Positions 17,378 through 26,264 of a stretch of 64,000 nucleotides of DNA are shown piece by piece (positions within the stretch are counted from its first letter, which is position 1; each line of letters starts with the position of its first letter). The translations under genes and the position numbers were made by a program. This stretch comes from Bacteroidota bacterium. Lineage in GTDB: Bacteria > Bacteroidota > Bacteroidia > UBA7662. The DNA lies in the NCBI GenBank assembly GCA_016868875.1, contig VGFN01000001.1:1-64000 (forward strand). Reading direction: 5' to 3'. The notes beneath the pieces are model-generated. The model saw nothing but the letters and a program-made list of their open reading frames with translations. It searched no databases and was not told the DNA's origin.

Positions 17378-18610
17378 ATGAAAAAAATCCATGTAGCTCA
17401 CCCCGTTGTTGAATTGGACGGCGATGAAATGACTCGCGTTATTTGGGCCGAAATCCGTAACAAGCTCATTCTTCCTTACCTGGAGCTACCCATCGAATAC
17501 TACGATTTGGGCATGGAGTCCCGCGATGCCACCGATGACCAAATCACGGTGGATGCCGCCAAAGCCATCCTCAAGCACCGCGTGGGCATTAAATGCGCCA
17601 CCATTACCCCGGACGAGGCCCGGGTCCAAGAGTTTGGCCTCAAGAAAATGTGGAAATCCCCCAACGGGACCATTCGTAATCTATTGGACGGCACCGTGTT
17701 CCGCGAACCTATCGTCATTCAAAATATTCCCCGATTGGTACCCAATTGGACCGCCCCGATCTGCATTGGTCGCCATGCTTTCGGAGACCAATACCGGGCC
17801 ACAGACGTGGTAATCCAGGGCAAGGGCAAATTGACCATGCGTTTTGAGGGTCAGGATGGCCAGGTCCAGGAATGGGAGGTTTACCAATTCCAAGGCAACG
17901 GTGTGGCCATGGCCATGTACAATACCGAAGAATCCATTCGAGGCTTTGCTCGGGCCTGTTTTAACCAGGCTTTGCTCAAAGGTTGGCCCTTGTACTTATC
18001 CACCAAAAACACCATTCTCAAACAATACGACGGCCGTTTCAAAGACATCTTCGAAGAAATCTACCAAACGGAATTCAAACAGCGCATGGATGCCCAAGGC
18101 ACCATCTATGAACACCGCTTGATTGATGATATGGTGGCTTCGGCCCTCAAATGGCACGGGGAATTTGTCTGGGCCTGCAAGAACTACGACGGGGATGTCC
18201 AATCCGACACCGTCGCTCAGGGTTTTGGTTCGCTGGGTCTGATGACGTCCACTTTGATCACCCCGGATGGTTTGACCATGGAGGCCGAAGCCGCCCACGG
18301 TACCGTAACCCGCCACTACCGCGAGCACCAAAAAGGCCGTCCGACCTCCACCAACCCCATCGCTTCTATTTTTGCCTGGACCAGAGGTTTAGTATTTAGG
18401 GCCAAAATTGATGGTAATCAGGAACTTGCCACTTTCTGCAACCAGCTAGAATCGGTTTGCATTGAGGCGGTAGAAGCCGGTGAAATGACCAAGGATTTGG
18501 CCGTCTGCATTCACGGTAACCAGGTTCAACACGGTGAACATTACCTCTACACGGATGAATTTTTGGGTCGCTTGGATCAACGCCTTCGGGCCAAGCGGCA
18601 AAACGACTAA
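17378..18610 (+). CDS. icd: isocitrate dehydrogenase (NADP+), eukaryote-like type II
   Basis: 410 residues. The N-terminus (VVELDGDEMTRVIW) and blocks AGIKCATITPDEARV-like VGIKCATITPDEARV, WKSPNGTIRNLLDGTVFREPI, PRLVPNWTAPICIGRHAFGDQYRATD and TLEAEAAHGTVTRHYR-like MEAEAAHGTVTRHYR identify the homodimeric type II NADP enzyme rather than the E. coli-type. It converts isocitrate to 2-oxoglutarate and CO2 in the TCA cycle, giving cytosolic NADPH. It is a single gene with 56 bases upstream. Together with the sdh genes at 45-49 kb it marks an oxidative TCA cycle. Confidence 0.96.
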   Translation: MKKIHVAHPVVELDGDEMTRVIWAEIRNKLILPYLELPIEYYDLGMESRDATDDQITVDAAKAILKHRVGIKCATITPDEARVQEFGLKKMWKSPNGTIRNLLDGTVFREPIVIQNIPRLVPNWTAPICIGRHAFGDQYRATDVVIQGKGKLTMRFEGQDGQVQEWEVYQFQGNGVAMAMYNTEESIRGFARACFNQALLKGWPLYLSTKNTILKQYDGRFKDIFEEIYQTEFKQRMDAQGTIYEHRLIDDMVASALKWHGEFVWACKNYDGDVQSDTVAQGFGSLGLMTSTLITPDGLTMEAEAAHGTVTRHYREHQKGRPTSTNPIASIFAWTRGLVFRAKIDGNQELATFCNQLESVCIEAVEAGEMTKDLAVCIHGNQVQHGEHYLYTDEFLGRLDQRLRAKRQND

Positions 18611-18625
18611 TTCCTGTCCGATTTT

Positions 18626-19393
18626 TTAATTTTTCACAAGCAAGGCCTCTCGACGCATTTGCTCGGATAATTCCGGGCCCAAATGGCGTTCAATGCGTTG
18701 ATGAACGAGGTAAATCAAAGGCGTCATGGCTATAGCCGCGACCCATTTGAAGGCATAGTTCAACAAGGCTATTTGCAGAACGCGCTCCAACGGCCAATCG
18801 GCACCCAGATAAAAGGCTATATACAGGACCACCACCGAATCAATTCCCTGGGAAATCATCGTGGATCCAGTGGCCCTCAACCAAAGTTTGCCCTCCCCTG
18901 TCAACCGCTTGATGCGCTGGAAAACCCATACATCCACCATTTGACCAACCAAGAACGCCGTGATGGAACCTGCAATGATCCAAAGGCCTTGCCCAAAGAC
19001 AGCACCGTACGCGGTTTGCATGTTCTCTACACCCCGCCCTTGCATGGACCCTGGCCAAAAGCCAGCCGGCGGCAAAGCGATGCTCCCATAAACCATCCCA
19101 AAGGCATAGAGGATGCACAAAGCCGACAAGGCCGAAAAAATCAAAACCACTTTGTGCCCAAAGTATTCATTGATGAGATCCGTCATCACAAAAACCACAG
19201 GCCATAACAATACCCCTGCCGTCAGGTTAAACTCAAGGGTATTTCCTTGATTATCAATTCCCAAGAGGCTATTGAGGGAGAAGATTTTGACCCCGATGAA
19301 CTCGGCAAGCAAAGCATTGGTCAAGAAAACAAATCCCAGGACCAGAAAGAGCCTGATTTTGGGGATGGGCCATGAATCAACCGAGGTCTTCAT
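18626..19393 (-). CDS. yhhQ: queuosine precursor transporter (YhhQ / VUT family)
   Basis: 255 residues with about six membrane helices. Family-typical blocks are LTNALLAEFIGVKIFSL, LTAGVLLWPVVFVMTDLINEYFGHK (a strongly conserved loop of the DUF165/VUT family), and SITAFLVGQMVDVWVFQRIKRLTGEGKLWLRATGSTMISQGIDSVVVLYIAF. Family knowledge: E. coli YhhQ imports preQ0/preQ1 used to make queuosine in tRNA. Whether this organism makes or salvages the precursor is unknown, as no que genes are in the window. It is divergent from the alcohol dehydrogenase gene, with an 80-base shared control region. Confidence 0.9.
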   Translation of the reverse strand: MKTSVDSWPIPKIRLFLVLGFVFLTNALLAEFIGVKIFSLNSLLGIDNQGNTLEFNLTAGVLLWPVVFVMTDLINEYFGHKVVLIFSALSALCILYAFGMVYGSIALPPAGFWPGSMQGRGVENMQTAYGAVFGQGLWIIAGSITAFLVGQMVDVWVFQRIKRLTGEGKLWLRATGSTMISQGIDSVVVLYIAFYLGADWPLERVLQIALLNYAFKWVAAIAMTPLIYLVHQRIERHLGPELSEQMRREALLVKN

Positions 19394-19400
19394 CCAAGAT

Positions 19401-19408
19401 TACTTTTG
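19401..19408 (+). promoter_or_regulatory. candidate -7 promoter box TACTTTTG
   Basis: Exact TAnnTTTG match, 65 bases before the alcohol dehydrogenase ATG at 19474, which would give a leader of about 60 bases. This position makes the ATG at 19474 a better start than the in-frame ATG at 19372, which lies upstream of the box and inside yhhQ. Confidence 0.45.
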
Positions 19409-19473
19409 TACATCTGCAAGAGCATGTTGCCTCAAATAACGCCTCAAACCAAGTTCTAACCAAAACTTTGACC

Positions 19474-20670
19474 ATGGAAAACTTCACTGTTTACAATCCC
19501 GTTCGGCTCAAGTTTGGCCCGGGAACGGTGGATAACGTCGGACAAGATCTGGCCGAAGAAGGTCATCAATCGGTTTTGATCCTGCTGGGGCAAGGATCGG
19601 CTCGTCGAAGCGGCTTGTTGGACCGAATCGAGGCTCAACTGCTCAAGGCCGGCTTGTCTTGGGAAATTTTCGAAGGGATCCGGCCCAACCCGGTTTACGA
19701 AGATGCAGACCGCGCAGTTCAAAGGGCCAAGGCCATGAAGGCGGGTGCTCTCTTGGCCGTTGGAGGCGGTTCGGTCATTGACACGGCCAAGGCCGTGGCC
19801 GCTGGAGTTTATGTGGAGCATTCCGTTTGGGATTTTTATGCGGGGGGAGCGGCCAAACCCTCCAAGGCCTTGCCGTTGTTCGTTGTATTGACGCTGGCGG
19901 CAACGGGGACGGAGATGAACCGAGCCACGGTGTTGCAGAACAATGCGACCGGGCAGAAGCGTGGCTGGGGAAACGAGCATCTTTTTCCCAAAATTTCGTA
20001 CTTGGATCCCCTTCTGACCCATACCGTTCCTGCCCATTACACGGCATACGGGGTGGCCGATTTGATGGCCCATACCCTTGAGCAATACTTTTCGCCGGAT
20101 TTCTCCCCTTTATCCGACGCATTTGCAGTTCAAGTGATTCGAGAGGCCATGCATTGGGGTTACAAGGCGGTTCGAAACGGAAACGATGCCGAAGCCAGGC
20201 AGCAAGTCCTTTGGCTCTCCACCGTGGCGCTCAACGGCACGCTCATTGCGGGCAAAAGAAGGGGTGACTTTGGGGTACATTCCGTGGAACACGTGCTGTC
20301 GGCCCTCTTCGATATCGCGCACGGTGCCGGGCTATCTGTGGTTTATCCGGCATGGATTCGTCATTTTGGACCCGCTTTCCTTCCCAAATTGGAGGCCTTG
20401 GAGCAGGCTTGTCTGCCCTCCTTATTGGAAATTCCGGAACTCGCCTCTTTGCTTCAAAATGCTGGTCATGAGGGCTCAACCATACCCTTTGTGAATCTAC
20501 TGGAGGCCTTTTTTGAAGCGATTGGTACTCCCACCCGTTTAAGCCAAATGAATCTTGGCCCCGAGACGCATTCAAGCATTTTGGAAGCCTTGGTCAAGCA
20601 CAAAGCAACGGGCAATTATTTCGATATTCAAGAACCCGATCATCGTCGCATCCTGGCCCTAATGGCTTGA
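19474..20670 (+). CDS. iron-containing alcohol dehydrogenase, butanol-dehydrogenase (BdhA/YqhD) type
   Basis: 398 residues from MENFTVYNPVRLKFGPGT. Cofactor motifs VGGGSVIDTAKAVAAG and LAATGTEMN are present. Predicted Fe/Zn ligands are the Asp and His of VADLMAHTLEQYF and the two His of HSVEHVLSALFDIAHGAGLS. This matches group III alcohol dehydrogenases such as BdhA and YqhD, which reduce aldehydes with NADPH. A longer reading (34 extra residues from 19372) would begin inside the divergent yhhQ gene and lacks conserved sequence, so the ATG at 19474 is chosen. The physiological aldehyde is unknown; detoxification of reactive aldehydes is a common role for this subgroup. Confidence 0.93.
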   Translation: MENFTVYNPVRLKFGPGTVDNVGQDLAEEGHQSVLILLGQGSARRSGLLDRIEAQLLKAGLSWEIFEGIRPNPVYEDADRAVQRAKAMKAGALLAVGGGSVIDTAKAVAAGVYVEHSVWDFYAGGAAKPSKALPLFVVLTLAATGTEMNRATVLQNNATGQKRGWGNEHLFPKISYLDPLLTHTVPAHYTAYGVADLMAHTLEQYFSPDFSPLSDAFAVQVIREAMHWGYKAVRNGNDAEARQQVLWLSTVALNGTLIAGKRRGDFGVHSVEHVLSALFDIAHGAGLSVVYPAWIRHFGPAFLPKLEALEQACLPSLLEIPELASLLQNAGHEGSTIPFVNLLEAFFEAIGTPTRLSQMNLGPETHSSILEALVKHKATGNYFDIQEPDHRRILALMA

Positions 20671-20720
20671 GCGCACCTAATAGTTTAAGCGCGATAGCAA
20701 GGCAAGTACCTCTTTGGCCC

Positions 20721-21590
20721 TTAGTGGTATTTGGAGAAAAGTCCGGTGGCCATCCATTGAGCTCGGTGCAGGGCCTCCTGGTTGATTTTCAGCTTAATTC
20801 CCTTGGATTGCAACAATTGAATCCATAATTCCGAAGGAATATTTCCCACCATTTCGTCATTGGCCATCGGGCAACCGCCGTATCCCAACAAGGCCCCTTC
20901 GACCCATTCGCATCCACTGTCCAAAGCTGCGAGCATTTTACCTTCTGCGCGGGATGGATGAGCATGCAAATGCAATCCCAGGCTCAAACCGGGATACTGC
21001 TTTCGAACAGCTTGATAAACCGTCTCAATTTCGTGGGGCAAGGCCAAACCAACGGTATCACTGAGGGCAATATCTTCTACGCCCATTTCCACCAGATTAT
21101 GGACCAAACCCAGGACATTCTCTATGGAATAGGGATCGCCATAAGGATTCCCAAACCCCATGGACAAGTACACCATAAAGTCTTTTCCGGCACCTTCAGC
21201 CATGGCGGACCAGGGCCTTATCATAACCAAGGCTTCCTGAATTGACCTGTGGGTGTTGCGTTGCTGAAAAGTTTCGCTGACCGACAGAGGGAAACCAATC
21301 CGATGCACTGCCGAATGAAGCAAGGCATCTGCGTATCCTTGATCGTTGGCCACCACGACTGAAATGCAGGTCGCTGTCTTGGAATAATCCAACGAGTTGA
21401 GCACCGTGGAGCTGTCTTTCATTTGGGGGATAGCCTTGGGGGAAACAAAGGAACCGGCGTCCAAAACATCGAATCCCACCTCCAGCAAAGCCTGCAAATA
21501 AGTTATTTTCTCCTCGGTCGGAACCCAATGCCGCAAACCCTGCATCGCATCGCGAGGGCATTCCACCAATTGGTATTGCTTTTGCGTCAT
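20721..21590 (-). CDS. hydroxymethylglutaryl-CoA lyase family protein
   Basis: 289 residues, a TIM-barrel of the HMGL-like family. Seen: VECPRDAMQG (the position of the catalytic Arg in the R-D motif), FVSPKAIPQMKDS, SVSETFQQRN, ALSDTVGLALPHEI, GLHLHAHPS (two metal-binding His) and GGCPMANDEMVGN (active-site loop Cys). True HMG-CoA lyases have PRDGLQ and GGCPYAxGASGN, so several loop residues differ; activity on HMG-CoA is likely but not certain. Role if correct: the last step of leucine degradation, giving acetoacetate and acetyl-CoA. Its neighbours do not include other leucine genes. It is divergent from the DUF349 gene. Confidence 0.83.
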   Translation of the reverse strand: MTQKQYQLVECPRDAMQGLRHWVPTEEKITYLQALLEVGFDVLDAGSFVSPKAIPQMKDSSTVLNSLDYSKTATCISVVVANDQGYADALLHSAVHRIGFPLSVSETFQQRNTHRSIQEALVMIRPWSAMAEGAGKDFMVYLSMGFGNPYGDPYSIENVLGLVHNLVEMGVEDIALSDTVGLALPHEIETVYQAVRKQYPGLSLGLHLHAHPSRAEGKMLAALDSGCEWVEGALLGYGGCPMANDEMVGNIPSELWIQLLQSKGIKLKINQEALHRAQWMATGLFSKYH

Positions 21591-21678
21591 TCCTTTGTTT
21601 TGGAGGGCCTTGCTATGGGAATTGTCCTGCTTAGACCTTTAATTTGCAGGCCCTAAAGTACACCTTAGCACCGCAGAG

Positions 21679-23712
21679 ATGAACCATTCGGAAAACGAAC
21701 CCATGGAAAGCCCATTGGCCTCGGAAGAGTCCAACGTTCATGCAGAACGTAGCCTGGCCTCCGAACCTACAGATGCGCCCCCTTTGGACAATGAGTCCAT
21801 TGTGGAGGCTTCGGGCCTGGAAATCGAACCTTTGAAGGAAATTCCCGTGATCATCCCGCATGCAGCTTCGGAGCTTAGCGCAGAAGAACCCAGCGAATTG
21901 GTGGAGGCTTTGATGGCGGAGGCTGAGGAGGCCATCCTTCCCGATTACAGCGCAATGGACTTAGAAGCTTTGCTCACCCATTTGGGTGATTCGGTCAAGA
22001 AGTCGGATTTATCGGAAGAGCATCGCAAAATTCAGGCAATCAAATCCCAGGTGGACCATTGGTTTCAGAAACTGAAGGCCCAACAAGAACTCGAACTTTT
22101 GGAAGGCGAATCCAGCCAAGACCTTGTGCCGGTTTCTCAAAGCCCTCTCTTTTTGCTCTACCAAGACCTGTGGCAACGATACCAAGCCAAGAGGCAACAA
22201 GAAAAGCAAGAGAAAGAAGCCAAACTGCAAGCCAATTTGGCCCTCAAAGAGGCTTTGCTTGACGAGTTGCATCAGGTGGTTGACGAAGAAGAACAAGGCA
22301 AAACCGGAGTCAACGAACAACTCAAAAGCATACAGCAACGTTGGAAAGACTGTGGACCTGTTCCCCCTGAACAGCGTCAAGGTTTGTGGAATCGCTACCA
22401 TTTGTTGCATGATAAGTTCTATAACAATTTGCGAATCAACCGCGAACTCAAGGAACTGGACTTGGCCAGAAATTTAGAATCCAAAATCCAGCTTTGCGAA
22501 CAGGCCGAGCAATTGCTATTGGAAAATGATATCTTAAAAGCGGGCTCCAAGCTAACCCTTCTCCATGAGCAGTGGAAAGCAACCGGCCCCGTACCCCGTC
22601 CACAATCGGAAAGTGTATGGGAACGTTTCAAAAATGCCTCGGATCGCATCTTCCAAAACAGAAGGGGCAAGTTCGAAGAACTTGAATCATTGCGCGCTGA
22701 GAACTTGCGCCTCAAAACACAACTCTGTGAAAATTTGGAAATTTTGGTAAGAGCCTTGCCCGAAGAAAAGCCGAATTGGAGTCAATTAACCCAAACGGTC
22801 GAGCTTCTTCAACAAGATTGGCGTCAAACAGGTCCGGTACCCAAAGAGCAACAAGAGCCCTTGTGGAAACGCTTTAAAGTCGCTCTGGATCAATTCTATG
22901 GCGCACGCCTTCAGCATTACAAGGCCGCCAAAGCGGCAGTACAAGAATTGGTGCAACAACGTGAATTATGGTGCAAAGAAGCTGAGTCATGGAGCCAGTC
23001 CACGGATTGGAAAGCAGGAACTCAGGCTTTAACCGCCTTGCAAAAGAACTGGAAAGAAGCCCCTGCATTGCCCCGTAAGATTTCGGACAAATATTGGAAC
23101 CGTTTTCGCAAAGCCTGCGATACTTTTTTTCAATCCAAGAACTCCTTCTTCTCCGATGAAAAAAGCAAACAAGCCGAGAACCTCGAACTCAAAAAAGCCT
23201 TGGTCGAAAGATTGAATACCTACACCAGCTCTGGGGATACATCCCAGGACATGTCGGTCTTGATGGAAATTCAGCGTTCATGGAACGAAATCGGCTTCGT
23301 GCCCATGGCGCACAAAGAAAGTTTGCAGAAGCAATTCCGCGAGCTTACCAACAAATGGTTTGATCAATTGAAAATTGACCGGGAATCGCATCGAGAAGCC
23401 CAGTATCAAACCCGACTCCAGCAGATGAGCAACCATCCTGCCGGTGACCGGGAATTATCCAAAGAGCAGACCCATCTTCAGTACAAAATCAATGACTTGC
23501 GTAAGGAGATGGATCTTCTGGAGAACAACCTTGGATTTTTCTCACGTTCCAAAAACGCAGACCTCATGCGTCAAGAAGTTGAAAAAAAGATCGAGGTCAT
23601 CAAATCGCAAGTCATCCAATTGGAGGCCAAGTTGCGTTTGGTTCGTCAGTCTCGCCAAAGCGAAAAAGACAATGCTCAGGATCCCAAAGCTCTCAAGGCC
23701 AAGGGATCGTAA
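21679..23712 (+). CDS. DUF349 repeat protein
   Basis: 677 residues, cytoplasmic, no signal peptide. The first ~100 residues are very acidic (many Glu/Ser/Pro). Then at least five DUF349 helical repeats follow, each with a W-x(4)-GxVP-x(5-8)-W-x-RF-x(5)-D-x-F pattern: RWKDCGPVPPEQ, QWKATGPVPRPQ, DWRQTGPVPKEQ, NWKEAPALPRKI and SWNEIGFVPMAH. The C-terminal ~110 residues form a charged coiled-coil (ELSKEQTHLQYKINDLRKEM, then KIEVIKSQVIQLEAKL). Family knowledge: DUF349 proteins occur widely in Bacteroidota and Actinobacteria without a settled function. It is a single gene; the convergent pseudouridine synthase stop is 8 bases away. Confidence 0.88.
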   Translation: MNHSENEPMESPLASEESNVHAERSLASEPTDAPPLDNESIVEASGLEIEPLKEIPVIIPHAASELSAEEPSELVEALMAEAEEAILPDYSAMDLEALLTHLGDSVKKSDLSEEHRKIQAIKSQVDHWFQKLKAQQELELLEGESSQDLVPVSQSPLFLLYQDLWQRYQAKRQQEKQEKEAKLQANLALKEALLDELHQVVDEEEQGKTGVNEQLKSIQQRWKDCGPVPPEQRQGLWNRYHLLHDKFYNNLRINRELKELDLARNLESKIQLCEQAEQLLLENDILKAGSKLTLLHEQWKATGPVPRPQSESVWERFKNASDRIFQNRRGKFEELESLRAENLRLKTQLCENLEILVRALPEEKPNWSQLTQTVELLQQDWRQTGPVPKEQQEPLWKRFKVALDQFYGARLQHYKAAKAAVQELVQQRELWCKEAESWSQSTDWKAGTQALTALQKNWKEAPALPRKISDKYWNRFRKACDTFFQSKNSFFSDEKSKQAENLELKKALVERLNTYTSSGDTSQDMSVLMEIQRSWNEIGFVPMAHKESLQKQFRELTNKWFDQLKIDRESHREAQYQTRLQQMSNHPAGDRELSKEQTHLQYKINDLRKEMDLLENNLGFFSRSKNADLMRQEVEKKIEVIKSQVIQLEAKLRLVRQSRQSEKDNAQDPKALKAKGS

Positions 23713-23720
23713 AATCAGCA

Positions 23721-24446
23721 TTAGGTATCGTATTTGCGCAATAAACGCAACAATACATCCATATCCCGGGGATACGGGGCTTCCACCAAAGGCATGGGAG
23801 ATTCGGGATGTGCAATTTCCAAGGAGTGTGCATGCAATGCCAATCGATGGATCATGGGCGCCTCTTCTTCCGTATCCTTGGAAACACGGTATTTGCGACC
23901 TTTGAGCAAGGAAAGCAAGGGCATTTCCCCACCATAGGCCTTGTCAGCTACAATTCGGCAATTTTGAGAGGCCAAGTGCACCCGGATTTGGTGGGTTCGA
24001 CCGGTAACCGGCCTACATTCCAACAAGGTAAAATGCCTAAAATACTCCAAACTGCGTACATAGGTCAACGCTTCTTTGCCCGCTTTGAAATCCACTCGCA
24101 TAAGACCGTCGCGACCTTGGCCTATTGGTAAATCGATAGGTTGATCATCAAAACGGTGGATACCCCAAACAACGGTATGGTAAACCTTGGATACAAGCCT
24201 TTGTTCGAAGGCGTAGGCAGCAGCTTTGTAGGAGGCCTCGCTCCTTGCCCAGAGCATAATGCCCGAAGTTTCCTTGTCCAAACGATGGCAAGGACTCAAA
24301 CGGGAGTCAAAGGCTTTGGCCCAACGGATCATGCTGGGAGCATTGCCTTGACGCTCGTCCAAGGTGGCAAGCAGCGGGGGTTTGTTCAAAGCCAGCCAAT
24401 CACCGGACTCCCACAAGAGATAATTTTCGAAAGGTTCGCGCTTCAC
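23721..24446 (-). CDS. RluA-family RNA pseudouridine synthase
   Basis: 241 residues. The catalytic motif HRLDKETSG has Asp57, and further family blocks are LALNKPPLLAT near the N-terminus, the ECRPVTGRTHQIRVHLAS motif and the late HRLALHAHSLEIAHP. The protein lacks an S4 domain and is short, as in the RluA/TruC/RluE-like subgroup. It isomerises specific uridines in rRNA or tRNA; the target site is not predictable. The reading frame has no usable ATG: it starts with GTG at 24446, because the next Met (residue 39) lies inside the fold. Only 20 bases separate it from the histidine kinase gene upstream, so it may be the third gene of that unit. Confidence 0.9.
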   Translation of the reverse strand: MKREPFENYLLWESGDWLALNKPPLLATLDERQGNAPSMIRWAKAFDSRLSPCHRLDKETSGIMLWARSEASYKAAAYAFEQRLVSKVYHTVVWGIHRFDDQPIDLPIGQGRDGLMRVDFKAGKEALTYVRSLEYFRHFTLLECRPVTGRTHQIRVHLASQNCRIVADKAYGGEMPLLSLLKGRKYRVSKDTEEEAPMIHRLALHAHSLEIAHPESPMPLVEAPYPRDMDVLLRLLRKYDT

Positions 24447-24466
24447 TCTGCGCTAAGGTACGGCGC

Positions 24467-25498
24467 TTATCCGTTGGCCTTGTCCAGGGTAAACCCAAAA
24501 GTGGACCCAACCCCTGCAGATGAACGCACATGGATGGTATGACCATGGACTTCTAGCATATGCTTGACGATGGCCAACCCCAAGCCTGTGCCGCCTTCGG
24601 AACGGGAACGGCCTTTGTCCACCCGATAAAAGCGCTCGAACAGCCTTGGCAAATGTTCCGCCTCTATCCCCAAACCGTTGTCGGAAATTTCAATCAAAAA
24701 ATGCCGATCCATATCGTAAACCCCTACCAGAGTTAATCCTTGCTCATTACCGTAATGAATGGAATTGGAAAGAAGGTTAACCAGGACTTGCCTAATTTTT
24801 TTGCGGTCGGCTCTAACCAAAAAAGGAGCTCGGCAACCCGCTTTCACTTGAATTTGGATGCCGCGTTGACGTGCCTTATGATCAACGGAATCAAAGACAT
24901 CCTGAAGCAATTCCTGAAGGTCAAAGTTTTCCCAATCCATTTTGACCGATCCGGATTCCAATTCGCTGATGGTTAACAAATCTTTGACCAAGGCCTCCAT
25001 ACGATCTGCGGATCGCGCAGCCTTTTTGAGGAAATTCAAATTGGTTTCGGGATCTTCCATCGCCCCGTCCAATAGCGTGTGGATATAACCCTGTATATTG
25101 AAGATTGGCGTCTTGAGTTCATGGGAAACATTGCCAAGGAAATCCTTGCGGTATTTCTCCAATTGATCGGCCTCTTCTTTTTTGCTGGTTTGCTCCTTGC
25201 TCCACTGCTGCACTTCCTCATAAACCTGTCCTATAGGATCTTCGTTCATCGAATACACCTCTTCGCCGCCCCCGAGGGTTTTAGTAGATCGGATGGTCTT
25301 GTAAATCAATTTGATTTTGCGGTAAATGAAATAATTGATGGCATAATAAACCATGGCCAGGACAGAGATCCCGGTGATGAGGCTCAACATAATCACTCTT
25401 GACTGGGCAAGAGCCAAGGCATGGGCCGAACCGGCCACCAACATAGCCGTTGCTAGGGCCACCAAAATGGCCACCTGTAGAGGGGTGATGTTCTTCAA
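24467..25498 (-). CDS. sensor histidine kinase, PhoR-like
   Basis: 343 residues. Two N-terminal membrane helices (about 8-30 and 36-58) with almost no periplasmic loop are followed by a linker (59-115), then the HisKA phospho-acceptor His126 in NVSHELKTP and an ATPase with the N box (NLLSNSIHYGN), G1 (EISDNGLGIEAEHLPRLFERFYRVD) and G2 (GGTGLGLAIVKHML). The lack of an extracytoplasmic sensor suggests it senses membrane or cytoplasmic state or a partner protein. The start is TTG, forming TTGA with the stop of the response regulator, a 4-base overlap implying coupled translation. PhoR (phosphate) is only the nearest architecture; no pst/pho genes are nearby. Confidence 0.93.
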   Translation of the reverse strand: MKNITPLQVAILVALATAMLVAGSAHALALAQSRVIMLSLITGISVLAMVYYAINYFIYRKIKLIYKTIRSTKTLGGGEEVYSMNEDPIGQVYEEVQQWSKEQTSKKEEADQLEKYRKDFLGNVSHELKTPIFNIQGYIHTLLDGAMEDPETNLNFLKKAARSADRMEALVKDLLTISELESGSVKMDWENFDLQELLQDVFDSVDHKARQRGIQIQVKAGCRAPFLVRADRKKIRQVLVNLLSNSIHYGNEQGLTLVGVYDMDRHFLIEISDNGLGIEAEHLPRLFERFYRVDKGRSRSEGGTGLGLAIVKHMLEVHGHTIHVRSSAGVGSTFGFTLDKANG

Positions 25499-26202
25499 TT
25501 AAGCTCGAATTTATAGCCTACCCCCTTGATTGTGGTAATATAGGCATCTCCGAGCTTTTCACGCAGTTTACGAATGTGGACATCGATGGTACGGTTAATC
25601 ACCACCACATCGGTTCCCCAAATGGTTTCCAGAATTTGATCACGAGTGAATACCTTGCCAGGCCTTGAAGCCAAAAGAAAAAGTAATTCAAATTCTTTGC
25701 GAGCCAAGACCACCACCGCCCCGTCCTGGGTTACCTGATACGATTCCCGATCAATCACCAAATTGCCCAACTTGATCTGCTTGGTTTGTTCAACCTTCGT
25801 ATCTTCTTTGGACCTCCTGAGAACCGCTTCGATACGGCTAATTAGGGCACGGGGCTTCATGGGTTTGGTTAAGAAATCGTCGGCACCCGCTTGAAAACTG
25901 AGCACTTCCACAAACTCTTCTTCACGGGCTGTCAGAAACAGAATAAAACAATTTTTCAGGGATGGAACGGCTCTAATTTGTTTGCAAGCCTCCATGCCAT
26001 CCATTTTGGGCATCATCACATCCAAGAGGATCATGTCCGGTAGAAATTCCTTGGCAGCGGCAACGGCTTCGAAGCCGTTTTCTGCCGTTTTGACATCGTA
26101 GCCCTCTTTACGCAGGTTGTAAGAGATTATTTCCAAAATATCCGGTTCATCGTCAACAACCAGGATTTTGGCGACTTTGGGGGCTCCCTGATAGGCGGAC
26201 AT
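25495..26202 (-). CDS. response regulator, OmpR/PhoB type
   Basis: 235 residues. Receiver domain with acidic pair DDE (17-19), phospho-acceptor Asp61 in LLDVMMPKMDG, the switch Thr in FLTAREEE and Lys in DDFLTKP. The C-terminal winged helix has RKEFELLFLLASRPGKVFTRDQILETIWG and the recognition end VVINRTIDVHIRKLREKLGDAYITTIKGVGYKF, classical OmpR-family DNA binding. It is the first gene of a minus-strand unit with the histidine kinase and possibly the pseudouridine synthase. The target genes are unknown. The 62 bases upstream, between it and the gatB stop, show no clear -7 box. Confidence 0.94.
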   Translation of the reverse strand: MSAYQGAPKVAKILVVDDEPDILEIISYNLRKEGYDVKTAENGFEAVAAAKEFLPDMILLDVMMPKMDGMEACKQIRAVPSLKNCFILFLTAREEEFVEVLSFQAGADDFLTKPMKPRALISRIEAVLRRSKEDTKVEQTKQIKLGNLVIDRESYQVTQDGAVVVLARKEFELLFLLASRPGKVFTRDQILETIWGTDVVVINRTIDVHIRKLREKLGDAYITTIKGVGYKFELN

Positions 26203-26264
26203 AGGATTTGGATTTGATGCTACGAAGTAAGGAGGTTTCGTATCGCAGGATTGTTAAGAAAAGA

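Noticed and set aside
19372..19473. 34-residue upstream extension of the alcohol dehydrogenase
   Set aside because: It starts within the divergent yhhQ gene, has no conserved sequence, and a -7 box at 19401 lies downstream of it.
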